From Methanoregula sp. UBA247 (GTDB lineage Archaea > Halobacteriota > Methanomicrobia > Methanomicrobiales > Methanospirillaceae), in assembly GCA_002495055.1 (NCBI GenBank), contig DADR01000024.1, forward strand, positions 111,547 through 175,546: a stretch of DNA of 64,000 nt. The letters are read 5' to 3'. The position numbers and the translations under genes are program-made. How positions within the stretch are numbered: the stretch's first letter is position 1; each line of letters begins with the position of its first letter. This document shows, piece by piece, positions 17,691 through 26,356 of this stretch. A model generated the notes under the pieces. The model was not told the DNA's origin, made no database searches, and was given only the letters and a program-made list of their open reading frames with translations.

Positions 17691-18483
17691 ACGCGCACAG
17701 CTTGCGATGATGCTGGAAGTCTGCGCTTATCCCAAACCGGGAAACGTTGACCGTTGTCATGACTATCCTGATACCCGTCTTGAACATTTTCTGGCGTCAA
17801 CACTATTCGCACGGCAAGCGTTAGAAGAGGCCGAGAGCGGTGAAGGGCGAATCGGAGAGATAATCAGGCATGCAGTCCGTGACACAAATTGCCATGAAGG
17901 AGGTAACACACATTTTGGCGCATTTATTCTCCTGATTCCCCTTATCTTTGGTGAGGGCATTCCCGGGGCATTGGCTGCTATAGAAAAGACCGATGTATCG
18001 GATGCAGTAGCATTCTATAAAGCCTTTGCAATGACCTCCGTGAAGATGAATGCGGCAGATGAACTGGATGTGCATGATCCCCACACTCTTACCGTAATCC
18101 GGGACCGGGATATGACTCTCCTTGATATTATGCGGCATTCGGCGGCAAATGATATGGTTGCCCGTGAGTGGGTGACGGGATTCCCCCTGACGCGGCGGGG
18201 AGCTGATCTTCTTAAACACTTCGGCCCGGGCAGGACCGCCATTGTCAATACCTATCTCACTCTCCTTGCCTCTGAACCGGATACCTTCATTATCAAAAAA
18301 CACGGTCCTGCAGTTGCGCAGGAAACCATGCTTAAGGCCCGCGAGGTCCTTGACGGCAGATACTCCCTGGAGGATTTCGATGCTGATTGTATTGAAAGGG
18401 ATATCAACCCGGGTTCAACGGCTGATATCATCATCTCTTCACTCTTTATTGCACTGGGGGAGGGATGGCAGTGGGATTATTAA
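17677..18483 (+). CDS. Triphosphoribosyl-dephospho-CoA synthase (CitG/MdcB)-like protein
   Basis: A 268-residue all-helical protein of the CitG-like family, with AYPKPGNVDRCHDY, a NCHEGGNTHFGAF motif and an SVKMNAADELDVHDPHT stretch. In bacteria the family makes the prosthetic-group precursor of citrate or malonate lyase. No lyase genes are visible here, so the substrate is probably different. From memory, relatives occur with tetrahydromethanopterin-pathway genes in methylotrophs, so a pterin-cofactor role is conceivable. ATG 17677 lies inside the end of the marker-9 gene (14-base overlap), implying translational coupling. Confidence 0.8.
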   Translation: MKAAERAQLAMMLEVCAYPKPGNVDRCHDYPDTRLEHFLASTLFARQALEEAESGEGRIGEIIRHAVRDTNCHEGGNTHFGAFILLIPLIFGEGIPGALAAIEKTDVSDAVAFYKAFAMTSVKMNAADELDVHDPHTLTVIRDRDMTLLDIMRHSAANDMVAREWVTGFPLTRRGADLLKHFGPGRTAIVNTYLTLLASEPDTFIIKKHGPAVAQETMLKAREVLDGRYSLEDFDADCIERDINPGSTADIIISSLFIALGEGWQWDY

Positions 18484-19022
18484 AGAGCGGCATAAATGAA
18501 GTGATCGCTACTACCGTGTTCAATGCTGCACCTATGGGTATTCATTACCGCGAAGGAAAAGCCAGCATGGTGCTCTTTCTTGGGAGCAACACAGCAGATA
18601 ACATTGAGCGTGACGGGTGGGTTGTTGCCAATTTTGTACATGATCCTGTTATCTATGTAAAGACGGCGTTTGAAGATCTGCCCCGGAATTCTTTTATTGA
18701 AGAACAGGTCGCAAAAAAGACCGTCATGAGACTCGCGGGTGCTGATGCATGGGCAGCGTTCTCGGCAACTATTGTCCGCAAAACGCATGAGTCAATGATG
18801 GTCCATCTCACGCTGGAAAAGGAGATCATCGAAGAAGTGGTGGTTCATCCGGTGAACCGGGCATTCAATAATATAATCGACGCTACCGTGCATGCTACAC
18901 GATACAAAGAGAATCGTGATCCGGAATTAAAAAAGCGGATCGATTATCATATAGGCATTATTCACAAATGTGCAGGAAAACAAGAAGCAGAAGCGCTGGA
19001 TCTGTTGTTGAAGTATATTTAA
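18471..19022 (+). CDS. DUF447 family protein
   Basis: A protein of about 183 residues of the DUF447 family (GINEVIATT, GIHYREGKASMVLFLGS, VVHPVNRAFNNIIDATVHATRY), related in fold to flavin-binding split barrels. The function is unproven. The start GTG 18471 is preferred to the ATG at 18465 because the GGGGGAGGG ribosome-binding site abuts the ATG but is well spaced from the GTG. The gene overlaps the CitG-like gene and is probably the third member of a coupled marker-9/CitG-like/DUF447 operon. Confidence 0.75.
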   Translation: MGLLKSGINEVIATTVFNAAPMGIHYREGKASMVLFLGSNTADNIERDGWVVANFVHDPVIYVKTAFEDLPRNSFIEEQVAKKTVMRLAGADAWAAFSATIVRKTHESMMVHLTLEKEIIEEVVVHPVNRAFNNIIDATVHATRYKENRDPELKKRIDYHIGIIHKCAGKQEAEALDLLLKYI

Positions 19023-19135
19023 AAGCAGCAGAGGTTTTTTAGTTTCCCTCATGTTGGAATCATTGATGGCTCACGACTCAATTACCTTGATAAAACTAAA
19101 AGAAACTCTTGTAAAAAATCCGTTTTTTAACCTGA

Positions 19136-20131
19136 TCAGCAAACTCGGGGCACGGGGTCACCTATTGGCGGCTCAATGTATCGCTCGCCACCGATCAGTG
19201 TTTCCATAATAACATGCGCACCTTTCGTCACGGTTCCGACAACTGCTGCATCTTTTCCATACTTATGTGAGTGAAGGGCTGCGAGGATCGTGTCCACACT
19301 GGATGCTGGAACCCCCATAACGACCTTCCCTTCATTGGCAACTTCAAGCGGATCGATTCCAAGCATTGCTGCAGCACTCCTGACGCTTTTTCGGATGGGG
19401 AGCGCTTCTTCCTGGATCCGGATGCCCGCACCACTCTTTCTTGCCATCTCATTGATAGCACTTGCAAATCCACCCCGCGTCGGATCTTTCATCGCATGGA
19501 TAGTTCCGGCATCGAGCACATTTTCCATCATCCCCCAAAGTGGTGCAACATCGGACCTGATCTGCTCTCCGAGATCGAATCCCTCCCGGTGTGCCATGAT
19601 CGCTATACCATGATCGCCAAGGGTACCTGAAACGATGATCACATCCCCCGGTACAAGACCATTGTCCCGAACAACCTTCTGTGCGACGCCTATCCCGGAA
19701 GTATTAATCACGATGCCGTCAAGTGCTCCCTTCTCCATCACTTTTGTGTCGCCGGTCACAAGGTTTGCCCCGACTTCGCCGAGTGCTTCATCCATGGAAG
19801 ATACGATCTTTGCGAGATCATCAACTTCAAATCCCTCTTCAATGATCATGCCGCAGGAAAGTGCAACCGGTCGTCCTCCCATCATCGCAAGATCGTTGAT
19901 TGTCCCACAGACAGAGATCCTGCCTATATCACCACCAGGAAAAAAAATGGGGCGGACAACGTGTGAATCAGTTGTAAAAACAAGATTTGTTCCACCTAAC
20001 GGTATCACTGCTCCGTCATCCATTGCTTCAAGCCCGATCCCGCCGGCGTTGTTGTTTTTGAATTTTGTGAGCGTCTGTAAAAGTTCCCCCATCACTTCCC
20101 CGCCGGCTCCGTGCATCATGTTGACCTTCAT
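19136..20131 (-). CDS. hypE: Hydrogenase maturation factor HypE
   Basis: A 331-residue PurM-like protein ending in PRVC. The C-terminal Cys is carbamoylated and dehydrated to a thiocyanate that supplies the CN ligands of the [NiFe]-hydrogenase active site. HGAGGEVMGELL at the start, GDIGRISVCGTINDLAMMGG, TGDTKVMEKG and MKDPTRGGFASAINEMA are the family motifs. Its ATG follows directly on the hypA stop. Methanogens of this group need several [NiFe] hydrogenases, so continuous expression is expected. Confidence 0.97.
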   Translation of the reverse strand: MKVNMMHGAGGEVMGELLQTLTKFKNNNAGGIGLEAMDDGAVIPLGGTNLVFTTDSHVVRPIFFPGGDIGRISVCGTINDLAMMGGRPVALSCGMIIEEGFEVDDLAKIVSSMDEALGEVGANLVTGDTKVMEKGALDGIVINTSGIGVAQKVVRDNGLVPGDVIIVSGTLGDHGIAIMAHREGFDLGEQIRSDVAPLWGMMENVLDAGTIHAMKDPTRGGFASAINEMARKSGAGIRIQEEALPIRKSVRSAAAMLGIDPLEVANEGKVVMGVPASSVDTILAALHSHKYGKDAAVVGTVTKGAHVIMETLIGGERYIEPPIGDPVPRVC

Positions 20132-20470
20132 TTAGTCAGCCACCTCAATTTCTACATTCGTGACTACGATTTCCCTGCCTTTAATCAGTTCGGGGAGTGC
20201 ACCACATTTCGGGCAGACGAAAATTTCATCACCGGCATATCCGCACGAACACCTTGTCTGGGGGGACATCTCGTTGCATTCGAGCACCGCTGCTGTAAAA
20301 AGGGGATCTTCTTCTTTGATCATATCGAAAAGAAATACTACCTGCTCCGGGTTCACCATTGCCATCTTTCCCACTTCAACGCTAACCTTCTTTACCTGGG
20401 TTGCATTGTTCTCAATTGCTGCCCTGCGGGAAGTTACGTACAGGTCATAAGCAATGGTGTACTCGTGCAT
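20132..20470 (-). CDS. hypA: Hydrogenase maturation nickel metallochaperone HypA
   Basis: A 112-residue nickel-delivery protein. The start is fixed at ATG 20470, giving Met-His-Glu, because His2 is the nickel ligand of the family; an upstream in-frame TTG would bury it. The zinc site is CSCGYAGDEIFVCPKCG with two Cys pairs. The ATG overlaps the hypC stop by one base (TGATG) behind a GGAGGG ribosome-binding site inside hypC. hypE follows with no gap. Confidence 0.96.
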   Translation of the reverse strand: MHEYTIAYDLYVTSRRAAIENNATQVKKVSVEVGKMAMVNPEQVVFLFDMIKEEDPLFTAAVLECNEMSPQTRCSCGYAGDEIFVCPKCGALPELIKGREIVVTNVEIEVAD

Positions 20471-20694
20471 CAACCCTCCATCGCAGCATAAACCTGTTTG
20501 AAGATCTCCCGCGTCTCCAGGCCTTCTTCGCGCGATAGCCTCTGAATCGCAAAACCTACATGCACGAGAACGAACTCGCCGATCTTAACATCTACGAGAT
20601 CGAGCCTGACCTCCTGTCTGAGATCGCCATAATCCACAAGCCCGATATTTCCCTCCCTTATTTCAAGTACTTCAGCGGGAACTGCAACGCACAT
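20470..20694 (-). CDS. hypC: Hydrogenase maturation chaperone HypC
   Basis: A 74-residue HypC/HupF chaperone that, with HypD, carries the Fe(CN)2CO unit to the hydrogenase large subunit. It begins MCVAVPAEVLEI, with the essential Cys2, and has the family VHVGFAIQRLSREE motif. GAGGATC precedes the ATG. First gene of a hypC-hypA-hypE operon; hypB, hypD and hypF are not in this window. Confidence 0.97.
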   Translation of the reverse strand: MCVAVPAEVLEIREGNIGLVDYGDLRQEVRLDLVDVKIGEFVLVHVGFAIQRLSREEGLETREIFKQVYAAMEG

Positions 20695-20740
20695 CTATGA
20701 TCCTCTGGAATATCCAACTCATACGTTTGAGGTTCAACCA

Positions 20741-20748
20741 CATAAAAA
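20741..20748 (-). promoter_or_regulatory. TATA-like element upstream of hypC
   Basis: TTTTTATG on the minus strand lies about 50 bases upstream of the hypC start, consistent with transcription starting roughly 25 bases before the gene. Prediction by eye only. Confidence 0.4.
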
Positions 20749-21203
20749 CAGTGATACTACGTTAAAAATGGTCAAGGGGATTTTCGGGCATCGTTTATTT
20801 CACGTTTACCTCCAGCAATCATGAATGCAAAAAATGGTTTCGGTATTATTACAATCTCAGCAACCAGCTCTTCTCAACCGTAAGTATTCGAGCTAAAACA
20901 TACCGGATCAATTCATTTGCACACGAGTCTATCCCCAACGTGCTGCGAAAGCAGCGGAATTTATGATCGGTCATCAACCGCAATCGCAGCCCCTGATGTA
21001 AGGACAGATGCAAGTATCATCATGAAGGCATGACCACCATTTTCGGTGCCATACCTTGGGGGATTTATGGACGTTTAACTGGATATGATTACTATGAAGC
21101 GGGGAGAGTATTCCGTTATAAAATGTTCTAAAAATTATAAATTGACGAAATATTTATTGTTGTCCCCGAATATTCCTGCGTGTCCATGGGCGGAGTGGCT
21201 CTG
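20749..21203. other. Gene-free stretch
   Basis: About 455 bases between the hyp operon (minus) and a small gene (plus). On the minus strand near 21080-20965 a 33-codon open stretch reads PPRYGTENGGHAF and then a small hydrophobic run. It lacks a convincing start and may be a decayed fragment. A TATA-like ATTATAAATTG near 21134 probably serves the gene at 21204. Confidence 0.4.
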
Positions 21204-21425
21204 ATGATTATAAAGTACGGTAAATCCGCCAGGAGGGAGAGGGCGTTACCACCCCCTTGCCCCATTATGGAAGCCCGGGTTATTGTTAGAGAAGTGGCAG
21301 AAGGTACGTGCTCGTGTTCAGCGCGAGGACCTTTGCATGTTGTTGAGATTAATGGAGAAAGAAATCTTTATTGCACGGACTGTACTGTTCGACTGATAGG
21401 AGTCGATCAGGCCTCTATGTTCTGA
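21204..21425 (+). CDS. Small cysteine-containing protein of unknown function
   Basis: A 73-residue basic protein with TCSCSARG and LYCTDCTV motifs, which could form a four-Cys metal site. ATG 21204 is chosen because GGAG lies eight bases upstream; the frame also has upstream GTG and ATG codons. I do not recognise the family. The gene stands alone in about a kilobase without other genes, so a chance frame is possible, although the ribosome-binding site and the paired Cys motifs favour a real gene. Confidence 0.5.
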   Translation: MIIKYGKSARRERALPPPCPIMEARVIVREVAEGTCSCSARGPLHVVEINGERNLYCTDCTVRLIGVDQASMF

Positions 21426-21911
21426 TAAGGATTTTATCGTTATTTTTTTCCTGCAGATTTCTCGATGTAACTTTTTTTTAGAATATTTTCTCTGATTTTG
21501 ATATCACTCAGGCTTTAGTCTGGTAACAAGAGAACATGGACTTTCATACAGCCTTGCGGCATATCAACACCGCTTTGGAGTAAACCATGAGGGGTGCCCC
21601 AGACGAATGCGTACACAACGGCAGGAGATCACATAATAACGATCCGGGCACCTGATGAAAACAGCAATGGTGCTCGGCAAGGTATCCACCTGATAGAGTA
21701 AGTATGGGAATAAGGACATTGGGCATTGTGGTCGTGATCCGATTACAAGCACACTGGAAAAAATTGTCTCAATACTCTGCTTTTGGGTTTTGTCGGATTT
21801 ATAAAAACGATCTCCTGTATTGTTGCAGGGGTGTGTTTGTTGCATCAGGCAGAGGGGTGCGTTGCATCCCTGTTTTTTATAAAGGTCAGAATTAGGTACC
21901 CTCAATGCTTA
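21426..21911. other. Gene-free stretch
   Basis: No supported gene. A 113-codon minus-strand frame here (21564-21905) has an irregular composition, no ribosome-binding site and no recognisable motif. No clear repeats are seen. Confidence 0.45.
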
Positions 21912-21996
21912 CGCCGGGGAAGAGATTTGAACTCTTGAGGTGCAGGGCACCAGTAGCTTTCAAGGCTACCGCCTTCCCGGACTAGACTACCCCGGC
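21912..21996 (-). tRNA. tRNA-Ser (UGA)
   Basis: A class II cloverleaf on the minus strand. Acceptor stem GCCGGGG pairs with CCCCGGC with discriminator G. Anticodon stem GTAGC/GCTAC holds loop CTTGAAA (anticodon TGA). A long variable arm (around TGGTGCCCTGCACCTC) and T-loop TTCAAAT follow. CCA is not encoded. The long variable arm confirms a serine rather than another tRNA. Confidence 0.95.
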
Positions 21997-22257
21997 AGTG
22001 CTCCATATGTTAGGTGTCCGATATAAAAAAGGCTTCTTTATCGATCAATAAGATATGATTTTTTTTAATACAAAAAACCTGCGGGGAGGTTTATCCCGTT
22101 TTTCGGCCACGTGCAATAACCATAAAAGTCAGGGAACATATCTTACCAACAGGAAGGAAAGAAATGTTCGTCATCATTCAGGAGAGTGAAATGTTTATTT
22201 TTATCATCCCTATAAAAAAAATTTCAATAGATAAATTCATTCTGAATTGAAAATTTT

Positions 22258-23346
22258 TTAGAATTTTTTTCTCATTATTAACACTGCGATTGTAAAAGCT
22301 GCGACACCCAGCCCGGGTAAGACCGGAGACTCGGGTGTACCAGTTGGAGTATTTTGGGGAATTGCAGCAGCAAAAGGTTCGGGGACAGTTGAGATTATGT
22401 CAACGGAAAGGGCATTTTCTGCATAAATAAAAATTTCGCTGTTCACGGAGGATTTTACCGGATATACTTTGATAAACAGCGTTTTCCCCTTACCCGGCAG
22501 CAGGATCTGTTCTGGGTATTGTTCACCTTGTCCATTCACCAGCTGGATAACCCCCTTGTCATCAACATATTCGATAACCCAGTCAATAGATGAAGAAGTA
22601 TGAATGGTGACTTGCCCAAAACCGGTTTTTATCGCAAAATAAGCAGGATTGTCCCGCGACGATTTCGTGTGAGCTGATAAAACAGAAACGGTAGTTGCTG
22701 CCGGAGTCGGGGCTGATGTCAGGGATTGTTGTCCTTTAATTGTGATTATGCGTTTTCCCACATATCCACGGGCATCAGTGAAACTGACTTCAAAATCGCC
22801 AGGTTCTGAAATAGGCACATCTGTGGTAAAAGTTCCCTGATAGTTAGTATTGATATAGCGGGGTCCGAATACCACCACATTATCCGGGCCGATAACTTCA
22901 ATCTGGACACCGGAATTTTCGTCACCTTTGATCGTCCCGGAAATGAAAATCTTTCCATTGAAATTCTGGGTGGTGGGAGAGTTCAGCTGTATATCATCCG
23001 AACGATCGACCAGGTACACAACACGCATGGAAATCGAATCCCCCATACCATTCGTCGGAACTTCGACTTTGTACATTCCGGTTTTTAACCCGGTCGTATC
23101 AAAAACTGCACGGAAACTGTAGTCAGACTGGACGTAGACAATTTTGCGTTTAATCTCCGTCGTTGTTGTAAGCTGATAATAGAGGACTACATCAATAGGT
23201 GTACCAATACCAAAGGTAGTCGTCCCATTAACAATGAGGGGTTTTCCTATGGGGAGTGATTCGGGAGCATCGATATTAACCCGATACGCCGATGCGAATC
23301 CCACCAGAAAGAAAAGTCCCAGCATCAGCAGGACGATCTTTTTCAT
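22258..23346 (-). CDS. Secreted surface protein with C-terminal membrane anchor
   Basis: A 362-residue exported protein. A Sec signal peptide (MKKIVLLMLGLFFLVGFASA) is followed by beta-rich, immunoglobulin-like segments (SGTIKGDENSGVQIEV, GTFTTDVPISEPGDFEV). A Thr/Pro spacer precedes a C-terminal SPVLPGLG plus hydrophobic helix plus RKKF. That tail resembles archaeosortase-type or simple membrane-anchor signals of methanogen surface proteins. Its start lies only 28 bases from the divergent RaSEA gene, so the promoters must overlap. Confidence 0.7.
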   Translation of the reverse strand: MKKIVLLMLGLFFLVGFASAYRVNIDAPESLPIGKPLIVNGTTTFGIGTPIDVVLYYQLTTTTEIKRKIVYVQSDYSFRAVFDTTGLKTGMYKVEVPTNGMGDSISMRVVYLVDRSDDIQLNSPTTQNFNGKIFISGTIKGDENSGVQIEVIGPDNVVVFGPRYINTNYQGTFTTDVPISEPGDFEVSFTDARGYVGKRIITIKGQQSLTSAPTPAATTVSVLSAHTKSSRDNPAYFAIKTGFGQVTIHTSSSIDWVIEYVDDKGVIQLVNGQGEQYPEQILLPGKGKTLFIKVYPVKSSVNSEIFIYAENALSVDIISTVPEPFAAAIPQNTPTGTPESPVLPGLGVAAFTIAVLIMRKKF

Positions 23347-23374
23347 CTATATACGTTCAACTATTAGGATGTTA

Positions 23375-24364
23375 ATGATTTCTGAACTCTTGGAAAAACC
23401 GCTCGCGAGCTGGCAGGGACAGGAGCGCTATGGCAATGAATTGCTGACCTGCCTCACTATTATTTTTAAAAGTGCGGGATGTACGTGGTCAAAATGCAGG
23501 ATGTGCAGTTATCGGCATGAGCGGTATAGCGTACAGCAAACCCCGGAGCATCTCCTCGTACACCTCCGTGCTCAACTGGCCTGGATATCCCAACAGTATG
23601 CTTCTGAAGAATACCGCATGGTGAAAATCTTCACATCCGGGAGTTTTTTTGACCCTGACGAGATACCCCCGGCTTTCCTGTCGGATATCGCAACTACGTT
23701 TAAGGGGAAATTGATTATTGCTGAAACTCGTCCTGAATTTGTGAATGCAGAAGTACTATCGCCATTTATGGAAATGCTGGACGACGGGAGCTGGAGTACA
23801 CCGCTCTATTGTGCAATAGGACTTGAGACAAGTAGTGACAGAATTCGCGAAAAATGCATCAATAAGGGTTTTAATTTTTCTGATTTCAAAAAAGCTGCCT
23901 CAACAGCCCATTCAGTCGGTGCTGGCGTGAAAGCCTATCTCCTCTTTAAACCGCTTTTTCTCACGGAAGCAGAAGCAGTAACCGACATGAAAACTTCGAT
24001 TAAAGATGCAGCTGCTCATGCAGAAATGATCTCCATGAACCCCTGCACAGTCCAGCGAAACACTGAAATGGAGTATTACTGGAAACGGGGTGCTTACCGT
24101 CCTCCCTATCTCTGGAGTATCCTTTCACTTCTTGCAGATGCCCCCCTTCATATTACCTGTGATCCGCTCGGTGGGGGTCAGAACCGGGGACCTCACAATT
24201 GCAAAAAGTGCGACTACGAAATAGTTCAGGGCATCCGGGATTATTCGCTGAATGCTGACCGGGACCTACTCTTTGCCCTCCTTGAAACTGCATGTGACTG
24301 CAAAGAGGAATGGGAATATATCCTCTCTTCAGAAAAATCGTACTGTATGCCCCTTACCCGTTAA
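23375..24364 (+). CDS. raSEA: Archaeosine synthase radical SAM subunit (RaSEA-like)
   Basis: A radical SAM protein of about 329 residues of the Elp3-like TIGR01210 group. Members with the lyase partner ArcS convert the lysine adduct of preQ0-tRNA to archaeosine (G+) at tRNA position 15. The cluster motif is SAGCTWSKCRMCSYRHER; later features are IETRPEF-like IAETRPEFV and AIGLETSSDRIREKCINKGF. A CDPLGGGQNRGPHNCKKCD segment supplies C-terminal cysteines. ATG 23375 is chosen over a longer frame that overlaps the divergent gene; an AGGATG lies just upstream. The last four bases overlap the convergent gene. Confidence 0.85.
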   Translation: MISELLEKPLASWQGQERYGNELLTCLTIIFKSAGCTWSKCRMCSYRHERYSVQQTPEHLLVHLRAQLAWISQQYASEEYRMVKIFTSGSFFDPDEIPPAFLSDIATTFKGKLIIAETRPEFVNAEVLSPFMEMLDDGSWSTPLYCAIGLETSSDRIREKCINKGFNFSDFKKAASTAHSVGAGVKAYLLFKPLFLTEAEAVTDMKTSIKDAAAHAEMISMNPCTVQRNTEMEYYWKRGAYRPPYLWSILSLLADAPLHITCDPLGGGQNRGPHNCKKCDYEIVQGIRDYSLNADRDLLFALLETACDCKEEWEYILSSEKSYCMPLTR

Positions 24365-25620
24365 ACCAGTTTCAGGACTTTTACTTTTTTATCATGAGCG
24401 CTCTGGATCTCGAGTTGTTTAACGAGAAGCGGCAGAAATGTTCCTGCGTCGGAAACCACGCCGATAGCCTGCATGGTACCTCGATCCATGAGCTTTGTCA
24501 GTGATGTCGGGTTGATATCGACACACACTGTTTTTACATTTGAAGGCAGGCAATTACCAACAGCTATGGAATGCAGGAGTGTTGCAATCATCAGCACCAT
24601 ACTGCACCCTTCAATATGTAATCTCATAGCATCCTGCGCTTGCATCACATCGGTAATTACATCAGGAAGAGGACCATCATCCCGGATTGAACCGGCCAGA
24701 ACAAACGGGATATTATTCCTGACACATTCATACATAATCCCACCGGTTATTACCCCCTTTTCAACAGCATTTCTGATAGATCCCGCCCGCATGATTTCAC
24801 TAATCGCGTAAAGATGATGTTTATGGCCCCCCATGACAGGTTTTCCTGTTGAGATGTCCATACCCAGAGAAGTACCATAGAGATTGTACTCGATATCATG
24901 GGTAGCTAGTGCGTTTCCTGCAAAGAGGACATCAATATAGCCTTTCCGAATCATTTCGGCAAGTGCATTGTCCGCTCCCGTATGAATGATGGCTGGACCA
25001 CCAACAATGGCAATCTTCCCGCCCTTCCTGCGGATATCAAGTATTTCACGTGCAATCTGGGCAATCAGGGTCTCACTCGGGCGTTCGGGAGAGACAGTGC
25101 CATGCATAAATTCAAAGGAACTGCTCTCACGTGGGCGCTCCGGGTAACTGACACTGACACCCTGCTCACCGACAACTACCAAATCACCTTTCCGTATTTT
25201 TCCAAGAGCCACAGACACCGCACGCTTCTTCACAGGATTTACTACAATAAGGAAGTCCATCTCAATAGATTCAACAGGGATCCATTCACCGTTGTATTTT
25301 ACCTGGGTCGGGTGGTTGCTTGTCGTATAGAATCCCTTCGGTACAACACAATCTGATTCTGCAGGCACCAGGTACACATCTTTTACTTCAACCGGGCGGG
25401 CACCGAGGCGGTGGAGTTCTGACAGGATGGAGAGCAGTTTTTCTTTGCTGGATGCCTTTATCCGCAGGCGTGCATAACTCGGATCAGTTTTTTTCTTTCC
25501 TATATCGAATACGAGGATCTCGAAATTTCCCCCCATATCCATGACCCTGTCGAAGAGCTGCGTCATAATACCGGAATCGATAATATGACCGGCAAGCTCG
25601 ATTTCCTGCGACTCCACCAT
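24361..25620 (-). CDS. TIGR00300/LOR-SDH-domain protein, archaeal ornithine cyclodeaminase-type
   Basis: A 419-residue protein of the TIGR00300 (LOR/SDH-conserved-region) family. The methanogen member from Methanococcus maripaludis has been described as an ornithine cyclodeaminase making proline. Motifs include PKGFYTTSNHPTQV, GGPAIIHTGADNALAEMI, LFAGNALATHDIE, GHKHHLYAISEI and CVDINPTSLTKLMDRGT. The N-terminal 90 residues form the small conserved domain. It would fill the proline pathway here, since no proA/B/C is in the window. It is convergent with raSEA. Confidence 0.8.
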   Translation of the reverse strand: MVESQEIELAGHIIDSGIMTQLFDRVMDMGGNFEILVFDIGKKKTDPSYARLRIKASSKEKLLSILSELHRLGARPVEVKDVYLVPAESDCVVPKGFYTTSNHPTQVKYNGEWIPVESIEMDFLIVVNPVKKRAVSVALGKIRKGDLVVVGEQGVSVSYPERPRESSSFEFMHGTVSPERPSETLIAQIAREILDIRRKGGKIAIVGGPAIIHTGADNALAEMIRKGYIDVLFAGNALATHDIEYNLYGTSLGMDISTGKPVMGGHKHHLYAISEIMRAGSIRNAVEKGVITGGIMYECVRNNIPFVLAGSIRDDGPLPDVITDVMQAQDAMRLHIEGCSMVLMIATLLHSIAVGNCLPSNVKTVCVDINPTSLTKLMDRGTMQAIGVVSDAGTFLPLLVKQLEIQSAHDKKVKVLKLV

Positions 25621-25738
25621 AATACAGAGATCTTAGGTGAAGATCCTTTATATGCATTCCTCACAAAATATGACAGAAATACGCTTGTTTTGAGTTCTGG
25701 GGCACAGAAATGGGATGTTTGATTATTCGTTCCTGTTT

Positions 25739-26356
25739 TTAAAATCCCGGGCTCTTTTTCAGGGATTGTCGTTTTAAGAAATTTTCGGCTTTGGCAAGAT
25801 CGTCGCGGGTATTCACATTCAGGGCAATTCCGGGTTCGTTGAGCAGAATTTGAAGTTCATCCTGAGGTTGTGCGATCAGGTCCCCTCTTAAAATATTTAT
25901 CCCAACAGGACATGCATTGACTCCATCAACCTGTTCCTGATAAGGCATACTGCACCGGAATGAATGGACTACATCAGCCGGAACCCATGTTGAACAGGCA
26001 TCTTTTCCAGAAAAACGGTATGCTTCACCGATTTTGATAATAATTTCTGCGGTAATGCAGGGAATATCAGACACACATACAAAAAGGCTGTGGCGTTCAT
26101 CGAGGATTTTTACTGCGTCAACCATATCGTTTATGTAATCCCCACTTTCAGTCTTAATGAAATCGATGCCCTGTGCCCGGCACCAGTTCATGGTCATGGG
26201 GGTCTTTGGAGATGCAGCCACAACAGGTTCTAATCCGGCTGTGATGAAAGCATCTATGACATATTGGATCATGGGTTGTCCACAAAGGGAAATCAGAGGT
26301 TTTTCTCCCAGATTGATCCGGCTCCCAAGACCACCTGCCATAATCAGCGCACGCAT
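25739..26356 (-). CDS. cobY: GTP:adenosylcobinamide-phosphate guanylyltransferase
   Basis: A 205-residue nucleotidyltransferase that makes adenosyl-GDP-cobinamide in archaeal cobalamin synthesis and salvage, replacing bacterial CobU. It begins MRALIMAGGLGSR, with the NTP-binding loop, and has EKPLISLCGQPMIQYVIDAF and a VCVSDIPCI acidic motif. Its start overlaps the end of cobD by 13 bases, so the two are probably translated together. Confidence 0.9.
   Translation of the reverse strand: MRALIMAGGLGSRINLGEKPLISLCGQPMIQYVIDAFITAGLEPVVAASPKTPMTMNWCRAQGIDFIKTESGDYINDMVDAVKILDERHSLFVCVSDIPCITAEIIIKIGEAYRFSGKDACSTWVPADVVHSFRCSMPYQEQVDGVNACPVGINILRGDLIAQPQDELQILLNEPGIALNVNTRDDLAKAENFLKRQSLKKSPGF

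Noticed and set aside
20965..21080. Minus-strand 33-codon stretch ending in a hydrophobic run
   Set aside because: Looks like a possible fragment of a membrane protein, but it lacks a start and I could not match it to a family.
21564..21905. 113-codon minus-strand frame before tRNA-Ser
   Set aside because: No ribosome-binding site, unusual amino-acid composition and no motif.
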